A stretch of 64,000 nucleotides of DNA, taken from Roseibium porphyridii (GTDB lineage: Bacteria; Pseudomonadota; Alphaproteobacteria; Rhizobiales; Stappiaceae). The notes beneath the pieces were generated by a model, which made no database searches, was not told the origin of the DNA, and was given only the letters and a program-made list of their open reading frames with translations. How positions within the stretch are numbered: the stretch's first letter is position 1; each line of letters opens with the position of its first letter. Location of the stretch: assembly GCF_026191725.2 (NCBI RefSeq), contig NZ_CP120863.1, positions 2,770,001-2,834,000 on the forward strand, given 5' to 3'. This document shows, piece by piece, positions 8,636 through 17,840 of this stretch. Both the position numbers and the translations under genes were made by a program.

Positions 8636-9250
8636 TTACCTGGAGACGCTGCTGACAGTTGTCACACGCGTATCCGCTATGCCTGTCCAGGCTACAGGTG
8701 AGCTGGCGGACTGACGTTTGATGTAGCGATAAGGCGTCGAGTACCAGGGCAACACCGCTTCGATCTGATTGTCGAGGATCATGTCTCCATGATCCGTCCG
8801 GACCGTCAGGACAGCATGACCAGAGTTCTGAACGTCTTTCGCGACCGTGATCAGAAGAGCGCTCTTGGGCCAACCGGCCTCCATCAGCACGCGTTGCTTT
8901 TCCAGAACGTATTCTTCGCAGTCTCCGTAACCGTTGACCGGATAGGACCAATGCTCTTCCTTGCCGAAGAGATCGTTGTCCGTCATCGGTTTCACTCTGC
9001 GGTTGACCTCGGCGTTGACGGCAATGAGTTGCTGCCAGAGCTCTTCATTGAGCTGTACGACGACAGGGTCATAGCTTTCACGAGGACAGGCCCAGCCATT
9101 GTCCTGACAAAACTGTTTGTGTCCGATCGGCGCTTTCACGGACTTCTTCATGTCCATGAACCGGCCGGGATCAGCGTTTGCAGCGGTCCCAGCTGCAAAT
9201 GCGCTCATCAACAAAGTAGAGGTGAACAAGATATTCCGAAGTAATTTCAT
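8636..9250 (-). CDS. Transglutaminase-like (BTLCP, LapG-type) periplasmic cysteine protease
   Basis: 204 residues. A signal peptide MKLLRNILFTSTLLMSAFAA ends near residue 26. The Cys-His-Asp triad of the BTLCP family is visible: Cys in YGDCEEYVLEK, His in SGHAVLTVRT and Asp in MILDNQIEAV. Characterised relatives include LapG, which cleaves large surface adhesins in the periplasm under c-di-GMP control. A PilZ (c-di-GMP-binding) gene lies upstream on the same strand, 400 bp away, but no LapD-like partner or adhesin is in this window. The target is therefore unknown. The start is the ATG at 9250. Confidence 0.8.
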   Translation of the reverse strand: MKLLRNILFTSTLLMSAFAAGTAANADPGRFMDMKKSVKAPIGHKQFCQDNGWACPRESYDPVVVQLNEELWQQLIAVNAEVNRRVKPMTDNDLFGKEEHWSYPVNGYGDCEEYVLEKQRVLMEAGWPKSALLITVAKDVQNSGHAVLTVRTDHGDMILDNQIEAVLPWYSTPYRYIKRQSASSPVAWTGIADTRVTTVSSVSR

Positions 9251-9656
9251 CGTAACGCCCTCCCCAAGGCTGACGCAACGATGACCTAATGCTTTTTACT
9301 TCGAGAAAATCTTCAAAGTAAAAAGCTAAATGTATTTGATGATTGTTTGAGTTTATTTTTATTACTATTTGAGCTTTATTTAAATAAAACTTGATTCAAA
9401 TTTAGCTAAAATTGTATCTAAGTTCTGCAAGTCATTGTGAAAGAGGTGTTTTTGGTTGCAGCAGCAGGGAGCTTTCTTTCAAGCGGCCGGCGGCAAAACA
9501 GTGCCACGAGAGTTGAAATCAGTGCCAACGGCGCGATCCACGACCCCAAAAAAAGTCAAAAAAACTTGCAACAAACGACCAGGCTTTGGCTGAAGAGCAA
9601 AAAAACCGCGCTCAAATGAGCGCGGTCTCAATGACTTGCAAAGAAGATTTGGAGGA
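9251..9656. other. AT-rich intergenic region
   Basis: About 400 bp without a convincing gene. The part from 9290 to 9430 is strongly AT-rich and probably holds the promoter of the BTLCP protease. A short open frame at 9437-9619 has no coding character. A terminator for the PilZ gene lies at its right end. Confidence 0.6.
9597..9625 (-). terminator. Rho-independent terminator of the PilZ gene
   Basis: A perfect 9-bp stem, ACCGCGCTC (9604-9612) with GAGCGCGGT (9617-9625) and a 4-nt loop, is followed on the minus strand by seven T (the A run at 9598-9604). It lies 32 bp past the PilZ stop codon. Confidence 0.85.
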
Positions 9657-10292
9657 TCAGTTCTCTTCGGGAGCCGAGATGTGATGTTCGAGCAGTTCAC
9701 GGCTTTGAACCGCCGCGAACTCAACCGCGATGCCACCTTCGATCTTGCGAACCACGCGCGCGTACATTTTGCCAAGCGTGATGCCATCACCCATTTCCGG
9801 CAGAATATCAGTGGCAATCGCCGCACCCGACAAAGAAACGTCGATAATGCGGCAGACATGCTCGGAGCCGTCCGGGAGAATCATCTTTGTCATTGGGTTC
9901 TTGGGAACGAACCGATCGTGGCGACGATCTTCGGGAAGGTTCAATTCGTCTCTGTTGGCAAGCCAGGTCAGGACGTTGGCAATCTTGTCGCGTTTTCGGA
10001 CAGTGTTTCGCAGCTCGACCGCAAATCCGCCGTCGATCAGTCGGGAAATGCGACCTTCGACACGGCTCAAATGATCGAGATATGCAACGACGCGCTCACC
10101 GACCTGGCCGGTCACCGGCGTAATCATGGCAAGACCGCCCGGGGACATATCAATGACCTGACACGGATACTCGCGTCGATCCTCGAGCATAAACCGGCCA
10201 AGAATGTTTACCTGAACCCGTTGATGTCGCCGGCGATCAGTGACTTGAAGCGATTTGCTTCCTTCTGTAGCTGTTGCCAATCCGGCGGTCAT
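9657..10292 (-). CDS. Tandem double-PilZ domain protein
   Basis: 211 residues containing two PilZ domains in a row. The first has the basic motif TDRRRHQRV and the partner motif IDMSPGGLAM; the second has EDRRHDRFVPK and IDVSLSGAAIA. Both therefore keep the RxxxR and D/NxSxxG elements that bind cyclic di-GMP, although the second basic motif is less canonical. PilZ proteins transduce c-di-GMP levels into motility, polysaccharide or adhesion changes. I chose the ATG at 10292 over a TTG at 10319 that lacks a ribosome-binding site. The BTLCP protease downstream on the same strand is a plausible functional neighbour. Confidence 0.85.
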   Translation of the reverse strand: MTAGLATATEGSKSLQVTDRRRHQRVQVNILGRFMLEDRREYPCQVIDMSPGGLAMITPVTGQVGERVVAYLDHLSRVEGRISRLIDGGFAVELRNTVRKRDKIANVLTWLANRDELNLPEDRRHDRFVPKNPMTKMILPDGSEHVCRIIDVSLSGAAIATDILPEMGDGITLGKMYARVVRKIEGGIAVEFAAVQSRELLEHHISAPEEN

Positions 10293-10641
10293 GCCTGCTC
10301 TATCCAAATCCGCGCGCAAATCGCGTTTCCCCGGCCAGGGATGCGATTCAAAAGACGTGTTTGAATCACTTTAGGCAGCTGGGGTTAACGATGTGTAAGA
10401 GTGTACCCCACAAGACGCGCAGATCTAGGGCTAGGAGTGACTAAATTGTTTTCATTTGGCAGTTTGGGGCAAAATTTCGCGTAAAACGAGCTTTGACAGT
10501 CATTTCCATCATGGATGAACAAATCTCAGGCACGGCGAGTCGCAAAGAACATGGGAAACGGTCAGCGCGGATAGGTCTTGCCGAATTTCAAAGGCAACTG
10601 CCGCCGGTGGCGATTTGATGGACCGGCGGCATTCAGTTTGG
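10293..10641. other. Intergenic region with an inverted repeat
   Basis: Probable promoter region of the PilZ gene (minus strand). At 10599-10608/10622-10631 the perfect 10-bp inverted repeat TGCCGCCGGT/ACCGGCGGCA lies just downstream of the PAS-domain gene and may form its 3' hairpin, though there is no T run. No gene is seen. Confidence 0.6.
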
Positions 10642-11286
10642 TCAGGACTTTCCGCCCGAATAGACAGTCAGATGACCGACTTTCTTTTCGGCACCCTTGG
10701 GCAAGGGCGGTGTCGGCATGGACATGCCTTCAGCGGTAAAGCGCGGAACGATTGGATTGAGTGCAGCCGGTGCATCGACGAAATACGGACGCTCATCCGG
10801 CCACACCAGGCGCAGGCTGCTGATGGATTGTTTCAGGATCGGGTGCAGACCGATCCAATAAGGTTTTTCCATCGGAGTACAGCTACCAAGAATTCGAATG
10901 CGTCCTTCGCCGGGCACATTCAATGGCACCAGCAGCATTTCCATCTGGAGAATTTGATCGCGTTCAGTGTGTCCGTTTATGCCGATAACGGCTGCTGCGG
11001 CGTCTTCTGTGATCGCCGCAATCAGGCTTTCCAAGGCTTCCCGGTCCTTGTCGTTCCAGCCTCGCAGAAAGTTGCGCCCTTTCAGCTCACGGCAATGCGC
11101 AGAACACAATCGGGTGCCGGCCAGACGATACCGCACGTCCCTAGGACCGTTTGTTTCTAGAATAAATGTGTCGCCCAACAGCCCGCGAATTTCACCGGGA
11201 TCAACTTCGCTGCGGTTCGGGGCAGGGCGGGCGCCGCGCAGGTTGTCCCAATACGAATAAAGAGTTTGCGTCACGCCGTGTTTCAT
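10642..11286 (-). CDS. PAS-domain protein of the PAS_5 (DUF1419-like) family
   Basis: 214 residues. The N-terminal part (YSYWDNLRGARPAPNRSEVDP, then DTFILETNG and RYRLAGTRLCSAHCRELKGRNFL) matches the PAS_5 family, an alphaproteobacterial stand-alone PAS module whose ligand and output are unknown. The C-terminal 40 residues are proline-rich and probably disordered. The ATG at 11286 follows AGAGG by nine bases. It is transcribed in the same direction as the PilZ gene but separated from it by 349 bp, so it is probably independent. Confidence 0.8.
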   Translation of the reverse strand: MKHGVTQTLYSYWDNLRGARPAPNRSEVDPGEIRGLLGDTFILETNGPRDVRYRLAGTRLCSAHCRELKGRNFLRGWNDKDREALESLIAAITEDAAAAVIGINGHTERDQILQMEMLLVPLNVPGEGRIRILGSCTPMEKPYWIGLHPILKQSISSLRLVWPDERPYFVDAPAALNPIVPRFTAEGMSMPTPPLPKGAEKKVGHLTVYSGGKS

Positions 11287-11887
11287 CTGGTATCGCCTCT
11301 ATGCCGATTTGGTCCCGTTGTTTCGTCTCAAGACAACTCTTGTTTCAAAACGGGACGTTTTTCGTTTCCCTGTGAGTGTTTGCTCCCTACGAAGCAGGGC
11401 GCATGCCAAGTTGAGAGGCGATTGGGTGTCGTTAGGTCGGCCAATTTCCGGCCGTCGGCATCGCCGATGGCAGAAATTAAGGTTAATGATCGGTAAAGCT
11501 TGTTTTTCGAGGTGCGGGCTGGCAGCTTAACGATCAGTTCACGGTGATGACGGGTGGGAGGAGCCTGTTGTCAGAACACTTGGCAGCGAACCGAAGAAAA
11601 GAGCTGAAAATGCCACTTCGGATTAATTGCGCCGGCGAAGTGAACCATAGTCCTTGACGGAGCGTTGTGGGGACGCGACCGGCTTCAGGGGGGCGTTACG
11701 AAGCGTCGGTTGTCGTCTGCGACAGCCGGCGCTTTGTTTTTCTGCGGCAGCTTCTGACAGGAGCGAAAGACGCTTCCGATCTCTCTCTGGAATTCACCAT
11801 GTCACACAATGCAGAGCGCGCAGATGAATGCTGCACTTGTTTTGTTGTTGTTCTGGCTTAGAAGAGAGATGGAAAGGCTGAAGGTTG
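11287..11887. other. Long intergenic region, no gene seen
   Basis: About 600 bp between the divergent PAS and rhomboid genes. Short open frames here (for example 11667-11861) have no recognisable features. It should hold both promoters. I see no RNA gene or strong terminator in it. Confidence 0.5.
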
Positions 11888-12676
11888 ATGAACGTATATC
11901 GATTTGACGAAGAGCGCGCCCGACGCGAAAAAGCTGAGCAGGATCAGAGGCAGAACCGTCCCTCCGAGCCGCCGGTGTTCAATTTGCCCAATATCATCAT
12001 CTGGCTCGCCGGCGCGATGATTGTCATTCATCTGCTGCGTACAATTGTGTTGCCAGTCAATTGGGACAATTGGATCCTTTATCTCTTTGCGTTTTGGCCG
12101 GTGAAATTCACAGCCCTTTCCAGCCTTTCATTTCTGGAGATGGTGTCCAGTTTCTGGAGTTTCATAACCTATTCGTTGCTGCACGGCAGCGCCATGCACA
12201 TCATCTTCAATCTGCTCTGGATGGCGATTTTCGGCAGCGCAGTGGCCCGACGGTTTGGAATTGGACGGTTCTTGGCGTTTTCTGCCGTGTGTTCGGTCGG
12301 GGGCGCTTTTGCTCATCTGGCCACGCACTGGGGAGAATCAGCACCCATGATTGGAGCCTCGGCTGCCGTGTCAGGTCAGATGGCAGCCGCAATCCGGTTC
12401 GTATTTGAACTGGGTGGTCCGCTTGGTGCATTCCGTCGGTCAGATCAAGCAGCATATTTTGTCCCGGCCCAGCCGCTTGCCGAATGCTTCCGCAATCAAC
12501 AGGTCCTCGTTTTTGTTGCGGTGTGGTTCGGTTTGAACCTATTCTTCGGCATTATGAGCGGACCCGTGGCGGGGCAGCCTGCAAGTGTTGCCTGGCAGGC
12601 CCACATTGGTGGTTTCCTCGCCGGTCTTGCCCTGTTTCCGTTTTTCGACCCGGTCCCACAACGTCGATCTTCCTGA
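11888..12676 (+). CDS. Rhomboid family intramembrane serine protease
   Basis: 262 residues with about six membrane segments. The catalytic Ser is in GASAAVSG (about residue 157) and the catalytic His in AHIGGFLAG near the C-terminus, giving the Ser-His dyad of rhomboids. A HGSAMHIIFNLLWM segment matches the conserved His/Asn helix. The first 35 residues are charged (RARREKAEQDQRQ) and cytoplasmic. The ATG at 11888 follows GAAGG; an adjacent TTG is less likely. The substrate is unknown. The CBS gene follows 100 bp downstream. Confidence 0.9.
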   Translation: MNVYRFDEERARREKAEQDQRQNRPSEPPVFNLPNIIIWLAGAMIVIHLLRTIVLPVNWDNWILYLFAFWPVKFTALSSLSFLEMVSSFWSFITYSLLHGSAMHIIFNLLWMAIFGSAVARRFGIGRFLAFSAVCSVGGAFAHLATHWGESAPMIGASAAVSGQMAAAIRFVFELGGPLGAFRRSDQAAYFVPAQPLAECFRNQQVLVFVAVWFGLNLFFGIMSGPVAGQPASVAWQAHIGGFLAGLALFPFFDPVPQRRSS

Positions 12677-12775
12677 CCAACTGCGGCATCACAACGGTTT
12701 GCGCGGACTGTTTTTTTTGCAATGATGCGTGTACCCCGCCTGTTACGGGGCATTGATGCCATGGGAGGTTTTTAA

Positions 12776-13207
12776 ATGACCGTTGCCGCAATATTGAGTG
12801 GGAAAGGCCACGATACAATTACCGCGCGGAGCGAAGCGCTTCTGAGCGAAATTTGTGAAACCCTGGCAAAATATAAGATTGGTGCTGTGGTTGTTTGCAA
12901 TGGCGACAAGGAAATAGAGGGCATCATTTCTGAACGCGACATTGTTCGGACGATTGGAACCAAAGGCCCGTCTTCGCTGAATGTTCCAGTTACCGCAGTG
13001 ATGACGAAAGAGGTTGTCACATGCACTGAAGGCAACAGTGTCAACGAAGTGATGGCACGGATGACACAAGGCCGCTTTCGTCATATGCCGGTTGTCAAGG
13101 ACGGCAAGCTGACGGGGGTGATCTCAATCGGTGATGTCGTCAAATACAAGATTGCCCAAGTTGAGCTGGAAGCTGAGCAAATGCGCAGCTACATCACGAT
13201 GGCATAG
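12776..13207 (+). CDS. CBS-domain pair protein
   Basis: 143 residues made of two CBS domains, with signatures GAVVVCNGDKEIEGIISERDIVR in the first and FRHMPVVKDGKLTGVISIGDVVKY in the second. The two form a Bateman module that usually binds adenosine nucleotides. There is no other domain, as in many alphaproteobacterial stand-alone CBS proteins. The start is secure: GGGAGG precedes the ATG at 12776. A small CCCCG/CGGGG hairpin at about 12733 lies in its leader. Its partner protein is unknown. Confidence 0.9.
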   Translation: MTVAAILSGKGHDTITARSEALLSEICETLAKYKIGAVVVCNGDKEIEGIISERDIVRTIGTKGPSSLNVPVTAVMTKEVVTCTEGNSVNEVMARMTQGRFRHMPVVKDGKLTGVISIGDVVKYKIAQVELEAEQMRSYITMA

Positions 13208-13332
13208 GCAACCGCAGCCTTTTATCGCGCCGTGTCCTCAATCGAACGCTGCTGCGGCAATTCCTGGCGAGGCAGGGTTGCCGCCAGTCCACTGTGAGCT
13301 GGCCAGAATATTGTAGTTGAAGTTGATGCGCT

Positions 13333-13851
13333 TCAGGCCGCTACAGGATCAGCTGCCGGCAGCTCCCTCAAAGAAACAGCACCCAATGGGCAAGTGCTGA
13401 CACATGAGCCGCAACCCGTGCACAGTTCCGTATCTACCACAACATGACCCTTTCGAGCCCCGGCTGTCTCAATCCTGAACGCCGAAACCGGGCAAACGTC
13501 GCTGCACAGCTGGCAACTTACGCCATTGTTCTGAAGACAACTCGAAGCCACGACCGACTTGTGTTTCCAAGGTGCAGTTTTGGCAAGGTCAAAGACCGGT
13601 TCTTCGCAGGCGAGTGCGCACTTCTCACAAAATGTACATTCTCCTGCATCGAAATCTACGAATGGCTTGTTGTCCTTGTCAGGCCGCAAGATCAGTTGCG
13701 GGCAGGCATGAACGCACGCATCGCATCCAGTGCAATGGTTCTGAATTGACGTTTCACTCGTCCAGGGTGGCCTGATGAGCCGGTCTTCCGGTGAGCTGGA
13801 AACATCTCGAAGCTGCACATGCGCCGCTGGAAAATTTCGCTCGACAGACAT
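13333..13851 (-). CDS. napF: NapF-type ferredoxin (4Fe-4S)
   Basis: 172 residues with four cysteine clusters: CTGCDACVHACP, CTFCEKCALAC, CLQNNGVSCQLCSDVCP and CTGCGSCVSTCP. This matches NapF, a cytoplasmic ferredoxin that helps maturation of the periplasmic nitrate reductase NapA. No napDABC genes are in the window, so it is either an orphan or part of a redox system elsewhere; the symbol is by family. The ATG at 13851 has GGGAGGGGATC upstream, a strong ribosome-binding site. Confidence 0.8.
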   Translation of the reverse strand: MSVERNFPAAHVQLRDVSSSPEDRLIRPPWTSETSIQNHCTGCDACVHACPQLILRPDKDNKPFVDFDAGECTFCEKCALACEEPVFDLAKTAPWKHKSVVASSCLQNNGVSCQLCSDVCPVSAFRIETAGARKGHVVVDTELCTGCGSCVSTCPLGAVSLRELPAADPVAA

Positions 13852-14177
13852 GATCCCCTCCCGTGATCAGGTTTTCGACCGACGTAGCCATTCGAATTTC
13901 TTGGTCTCGATAAGTGTAGGCAAAAACGGCATTGGAAAATATTCGGACTAATACGCAAGACGTCAGGTGAAATACGATGATTGATCAGTATTCCGACGTG
14001 CGGAAAAATACTCATGTCACTATACTGCATAGATGTTGAATGAATATTCTGATTAGACTTTTTCCTGAGGTCTTGTTCCAAGGCGGGAGTTCGGAATTGA
14101 ATGAACATCTAGCGAAAGACTACGGGCTTCCTTAAGGTTATGTAGATCAAGAGCTGACGGTCGAGAGTCATTGGCTG
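13852..14177. promoter_or_regulatory. Divergent napF / TPR-methyltransferase promoter region
   Basis: 326 bp without a gene. It contains two imperfect FNR-like elements: TTGATCAGTATTCC near 13981 and, on the minus strand, TTGATCTACATAAC near 14138-14151 (consensus TTGAT-N4-ATCAA). Each has one perfect half-site. FNR-type control of napF is known in other bacteria, but these sites are weak. Confidence 0.35.
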
Positions 14178-15491
14178 ATGGGGGACAGGTCATTGGATAT
14201 CGAAGAGAGATTTGCAGAAGGTCTGGAAGCGCACCGGCAAGGAAATGGGGAAGCGGCCTTGGCCGCCTACAAGGATGTTCTCGCTGCAAATCCGGATCAT
14301 CCTGACGGACTTCACTACCTCGGGCTCTTGCTGTTCAAGAAAGACGACCCGGAAGACGCTCTATCCCTCATAAGGCATTCGTTGCACATTAACGAGAACA
14401 ACGCGTTTGCCCGGAACAATCTCGGTAACATTCTCAAACTGATTGGCCGCAGAGAGGAAGCGTTTGCTGAATATATTTTGGCTGTGGAACTGGATTCGGA
14501 CCAAAAGGACGCGTGGCACAACCTTGGAATTTTGGCCGGAGAAGCGGGTCGCAACGACGAGCTTCTGAGAAGACTTGCCGATTTGAAAGATCGTTACCCG
14601 AACAAAGGAGACGCCTGGCGCATCTATGGTCTTGCAGCGGGACGGGCAGGGAAGCTCGATGAAGCGGCTGAAGCGTTGGACACAGGCCTGACGCTTGGTG
14701 TTGAAACACCATTTCACGCGGTCAGGGCCGTGCGGTTTTTACACGAGCTCGGTCACGGAGATCGTGCCACCGAACATTTGGAAAAACTCGTTGACCAAAA
14801 CCCGGACGACACTTCTCTCAAGTTCCACCTGGCCGCTGCGCGTGGCGAGAAACTGGCGCAGGTTCCGGAAGATTATGTCAAATCGCATTTTGACAGCTTT
14901 TCAGACAGCTTCGACGAAGTGCTTGAAATACTTGAGTACAACACGCCCCAAAGGGTGGCCAATGCCGTAAAGCTTCTTGCAGAGCGGTCTGGTGCACCGT
15001 TTCCAGACGTTGCAGATCTCGGTTGCGGGACCGGCTTGTGCGGTCCGTTGATACGCGATGTAAGTGGTCGGCTGACGGGTGTGGATCTGTCTCCTGGTAT
15101 GTTGCAGAAGGCAGCTCAGCGCAATGCATATGACTTTCTCGTTGAGGGAGAGCTGATTGCATTTTTGAACGCAGATCTGCCAACTCACTTTGATTTATGC
15201 GTCTGCGTTGACACACTCTGTTATCTCGGCGATCTGACGCCGTTTTTTGAAGCGCTCGACAAGGCTCTGAAGCCGGGAGGCGTTTTGGTGGCGAGCGTCG
15301 AAATGCTGGAAACAGATAAAGAGGCGTTCCAACTGAACGCGAGCGGACGTTACGCCCACAATTCTGACCATATCCGGCGAACTGTTGAGACTGTTGGCCT
15401 GAGATACGGACCAGAGGAAACTTCAGTCTTGCGCAAGGAATTCGGCAAGGGGGTTGAGGGGCTGGTTTTTCATGTTTTCAAGGATCCGTAG
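14178..15491 (+). CDS. TPR-repeat protein fused to a SAM-dependent methyltransferase
   Basis: 437 residues. The first 190 or so hold TPR repeats (GLEAHRQGNGEAALAAYKDVL, DGLHYLGLLLF, AWHNLGILAGEAGR). The C-terminal half is a class I methyltransferase: VADLGCGTGLCGP is the SAM-binding motif I near residue 282, followed by TGVDLSPGMLQKA and LKPGGVLVASVE. Such fusions are predicted to methylate a protein or small target held by the TPR part; the target is unknown. The ATG at 14178 is annotated, but TTG at 14193 follows GGGGGA and may be the true start. Confidence 0.85.
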   Translation: MGDRSLDIEERFAEGLEAHRQGNGEAALAAYKDVLAANPDHPDGLHYLGLLLFKKDDPEDALSLIRHSLHINENNAFARNNLGNILKLIGRREEAFAEYILAVELDSDQKDAWHNLGILAGEAGRNDELLRRLADLKDRYPNKGDAWRIYGLAAGRAGKLDEAAEALDTGLTLGVETPFHAVRAVRFLHELGHGDRATEHLEKLVDQNPDDTSLKFHLAAARGEKLAQVPEDYVKSHFDSFSDSFDEVLEILEYNTPQRVANAVKLLAERSGAPFPDVADLGCGTGLCGPLIRDVSGRLTGVDLSPGMLQKAAQRNAYDFLVEGELIAFLNADLPTHFDLCVCVDTLCYLGDLTPFFEALDKALKPGGVLVASVEMLETDKEAFQLNASGRYAHNSDHIRRTVETVGLRYGPEETSVLRKEFGKGVEGLVFHVFKDP

Positions 15492-15541
15492 GCTTCTCTG
15501 AAAACTGGCAAGTACCTGCCCCCACTTTTTGCGACACATTG

Positions 15542-15997
15542 TCAGTGCTTGCCGTAAACTTCATTCGGATCATAAACGCGTTCTGCTTCAACGCGCTCCA
15601 ACCGAGCCGTACCCGATGCCGGGCTGGTCACCTTCCGGAAAAAGCATGAGCGATAACCAACGTGACAGGTTGCGCCATTGCCAGCGACCGAGACTTTCAG
15701 AACCAGGGCATCCTGATCGCAATCGGTCAGAATCTCATGAACCGTTTGCACCTGGCCCGATGTTTCGCCCTTTTTCCAGAAGCCTTTGCGCGAGCGGCTC
15801 CAATACCAGGCTTCGCCGGTTTCAATCGTTCGTCGGAGCGCTTCTGCATTCATATACCCGACCATGAGAACTTCGCCGGACACGTGGTCCGTTACCACGG
15901 CGACGATAAGTCCGTCGGCGTCGTATTTGGGCATCAGAAGATCGCCCGTTTCGACCGTATCCTTGTCGCCACGTTCGGAAAAAACGATGTCAGTCAT
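15542..15997 (-). CDS. hisI: Phosphoribosyl-AMP cyclohydrolase
   Basis: 151 residues, starting [10 protein letters not shown] at the ATG at 15997. Histidine pathway step 3, opening the adenine ring of PR-AMP. Family signatures seen: [51 protein letters not shown] and the zinc-binding Cys of the C-terminal CHVGYRSCF segment. There is no HisE fusion, as usual in alphaproteobacteria. It lies 43 bp downstream of folE on the same strand. Confidence 0.95.
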   Translation of the reverse strand: MTDIVFSERGDKDTVETGDLLMPKYDADGLIVAVVTDHVSGEVLMVGYMNAEALRRTIETGEAWYWSRSRKGFWKKGETSGQVQTVHEILTDCDQDALVLKVSVAGNGATCHVGYRSCFFRKVTSPASGTARLERVEAERVYDPNEVYGKH

Positions 15998-16040
15998 GAG
16001 AAAAGCCCTTGTCAGAAATCTTCCGGCAAGGGCCTTGGTG

Positions 16041-16712
16041 TCAAATGCCTTTGCCGCGTACCAGAGACATGAATTTGGCCTGCTCGGCCGGGTCGTCCTG
16101 GAAAACTCCGGTAAACTGGGTGGTAATCGTTGAGACGCCTTGTTTCTGGACACCGCGCATGGTCATGCATTGGTGTTCAGCTTCCAGCAACACGGCCAGT
16201 CCCCGCGGCGCCAGGGCATCGTCAATGACCGATGCAATCTGCGCCGTCAAGTTTTCCTGTGTTTGCAGACGTTTTGCAAAAATGTCGACAACGCGAGCAA
16301 GCTTCGAAAGGCCAACAACACCTTCGGCCGGATAATAGGCAATATGCGCCTCGCCGATAAACGGCAGCATGTGATGTTCGCAATGCGAATGGAAGGGAAT
16401 GCCCCTCACAAGCACAATATCCTTATATCCGCCGACATCCTCGAAAGTACGCTCAAGATGCTCGGCGGGATCTTCAAAATACCCGCTGTAAAGCTGGCTC
16501 AGTGCCTTGGCGACCCGTTTGGGGGTGTCTACCAGACCTTCTCGGTCTGGGTCATCCCCGGTCCAGGCAAGAATGGTTCGTACTGCCGCTTCTACTTCCT
16601 CACGATTTGGCCGGTGCAATTGATCCGGCGTTTTTCTTTCAAACGGTTTTTCAACCGGCTTGAGGACAGCATCCATGGGGATCCTCGCAAAATTACCCGT
16701 TTCACTCGTCAT
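16041..16712 (-). CDS. folE: GTP cyclohydrolase I
   Basis: 223 residues. The enzyme converts GTP to dihydroneopterin triphosphate, the first step of folate synthesis. Seen: the zinc-binding [30 protein letters not shown], and [15 protein letters not shown] with the second catalytic Cys. The first 30 residues are a variable extension. The start is the ATG at 16712; an internal ATG at 16676 is possible. It is cotranscribed with hisI, which follows, an arrangement frequent in Rhizobiales. The divergent gene at 16974 is an iron-sulfur scaffold. Confidence 0.95.
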   Translation of the reverse strand: MTSETGNFARIPMDAVLKPVEKPFERKTPDQLHRPNREEVEAAVRTILAWTGDDPDREGLVDTPKRVAKALSQLYSGYFEDPAEHLERTFEDVGGYKDIVLVRGIPFHSHCEHHMLPFIGEAHIAYYPAEGVVGLSKLARVVDIFAKRLQTQENLTAQIASVIDDALAPRGLAVLLEAEHQCMTMRGVQKQGVSTITTQFTGVFQDDPAEQAKFMSLVRGKGI

Positions 16713-16973
16713 ACGGCGCTTGCCTGTGCACAGATCAAAGGGACGGCCCTCTATTTTCTATTGAAGCCGGGTCCATTATCATACTCCACACAATAAGCGA
16801 ACGCACAGTTTCTGAGCGGGTTTAGTCGGTATCGAACGTGCATCCGTCACGCCTAATTGCCAACTGCGACCACTCTGCCCCTTGCGAAATTGCCGTGGCG
16901 ACTGATCTATATATATGAAAGCACCATGCCATCAATGTGGCACGCGATCACTGGCTTTCACGAAGAGGCGAGA

Positions 16974-17426
16974 ATGCTGGACGACATTTATAACGCTAAG
17001 ATCCTGGAATTCGCAGGCAACATCCCGCGGATTGGCCGTCTTGAGCATCCTCACGCCACCGCCAAGGCCCATTCAAAACTTTGTGGGTCGACCGTTGTTG
17101 TGGATCTTTGTGTTGAAGATGGCGTGGTGACGGATTTTGCCCACGACGTCAAAGCCTGCGCACTTGGACAGGCATCATCTTCGATCATGGCCCGTCACGT
17201 TGTAGGAGCCAGCGCTGATGAATTACGAGATGTCCGTGACACCATGCGCGCTATGCTTAAAGAGGGTGGCGAAGCGCCGACTGGGCGTTTTGAGGACCTA
17301 AAGTTTCTTGAACCCGTGCGCGAATATAAGGCTCGCCACACTTCAACGCTCTTGACGTTTGATGCGGTGGTCGACGCCCTTGATCAGATCGAGGCTAAGG
17401 TCGGTCAGGACAGTGTGGTTGCTTAA
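16974..17426 (+). CDS. IscU/NifU-like iron-sulfur cluster assembly scaffold
   Basis: 150 residues beginning MLDDIYNAKILEFAGNIPR at an ATG with AGAGGCGAGA in front. It matches the IscU N-terminal domain, with Cys in HSKLCGSTVVVDL and in VKACALGQASSS. The third Cys ligand of IscU is not present: the corresponding stretch reads REYKARHTSTLL. That variant is typical of a distinct alphaproteobacterial branch whose precise role is unclear. yidD follows 20 bp downstream. Confidence 0.85.
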   Translation: MLDDIYNAKILEFAGNIPRIGRLEHPHATAKAHSKLCGSTVVVDLCVEDGVVTDFAHDVKACALGQASSSIMARHVVGASADELRDVRDTMRAMLKEGGEAPTGRFEDLKFLEPVREYKARHTSTLLTFDAVVDALDQIEAKVGQDSVVA

Positions 17427-17446
17427 GGGCAATCACATGCACCTTC

Positions 17447-17797
17447 ATGTGTTCGCCAATCTCACCAGATAAAGAAAATGCGCGACCCCTCACGGTGCCT
17501 GGTCGCGTTGCTATTGGTTTGATCTGGATCTACCGACACTCTCTTTCCCTTGTCATGGGGCGATCCTGCCGATACGCGCCGACATGTTCGGATTACACCG
17601 AGCAGTCAATCAGGCGATTTGGCTTCTGGGCAGGCGGTTGGGTCGGATTGTCGCGCATTCTCAGATGCAATCCCTGGGGTGCATCCGGATTTGATCCAAT
17701 CCCGGATGACTTGCCCAAAGATGCGCGATGGTGGTGTCCCTGGCGATATGGCCGGTGGACCGGTCAGCATATTCCAGACGATCATCGACTTGATTGA
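17447..17797 (+). CDS. yidD: Membrane protein insertion efficiency factor YidD
   Basis: 116 residues. The conserved core is unmistakable: IYRHSLSLVMGRSCRYAPTCSDY, then SIRRFGFWAGGWVGLSRILRCNPWG and GFDPIPD. YidD is a small membrane-associated protein with an amphipathic N-terminal helix that assists YidC in insertion of inner membrane proteins. The start is the ATG at 17447; the ribosome-binding site is weak, which fits translational coupling to the scaffold gene. Convergent with the DMT transporter gene. Confidence 0.95.
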   Translation: MCSPISPDKENARPLTVPGRVAIGLIWIYRHSLSLVMGRSCRYAPTCSDYTEQSIRRFGFWAGGWVGLSRILRCNPWGASGFDPIPDDLPKDARWWCPWRYGRWTGQHIPDDHRLD

Positions 17798-17840
17798 ACG
17801 CGATGATCGTCTGGATTGACTTTCATTCATATCTGCTTGC

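Noticed and set aside
9437..9619. Possible 60-residue gene in the AT-rich gap
   Set aside because: No ribosome-binding site, low-complexity Lys/Gln-rich peptide, and it overlaps the PilZ terminator.
11667..11861. Possible 64-residue gene upstream of the rhomboid
   Set aside because: No recognisable features; the region is the likely promoter.
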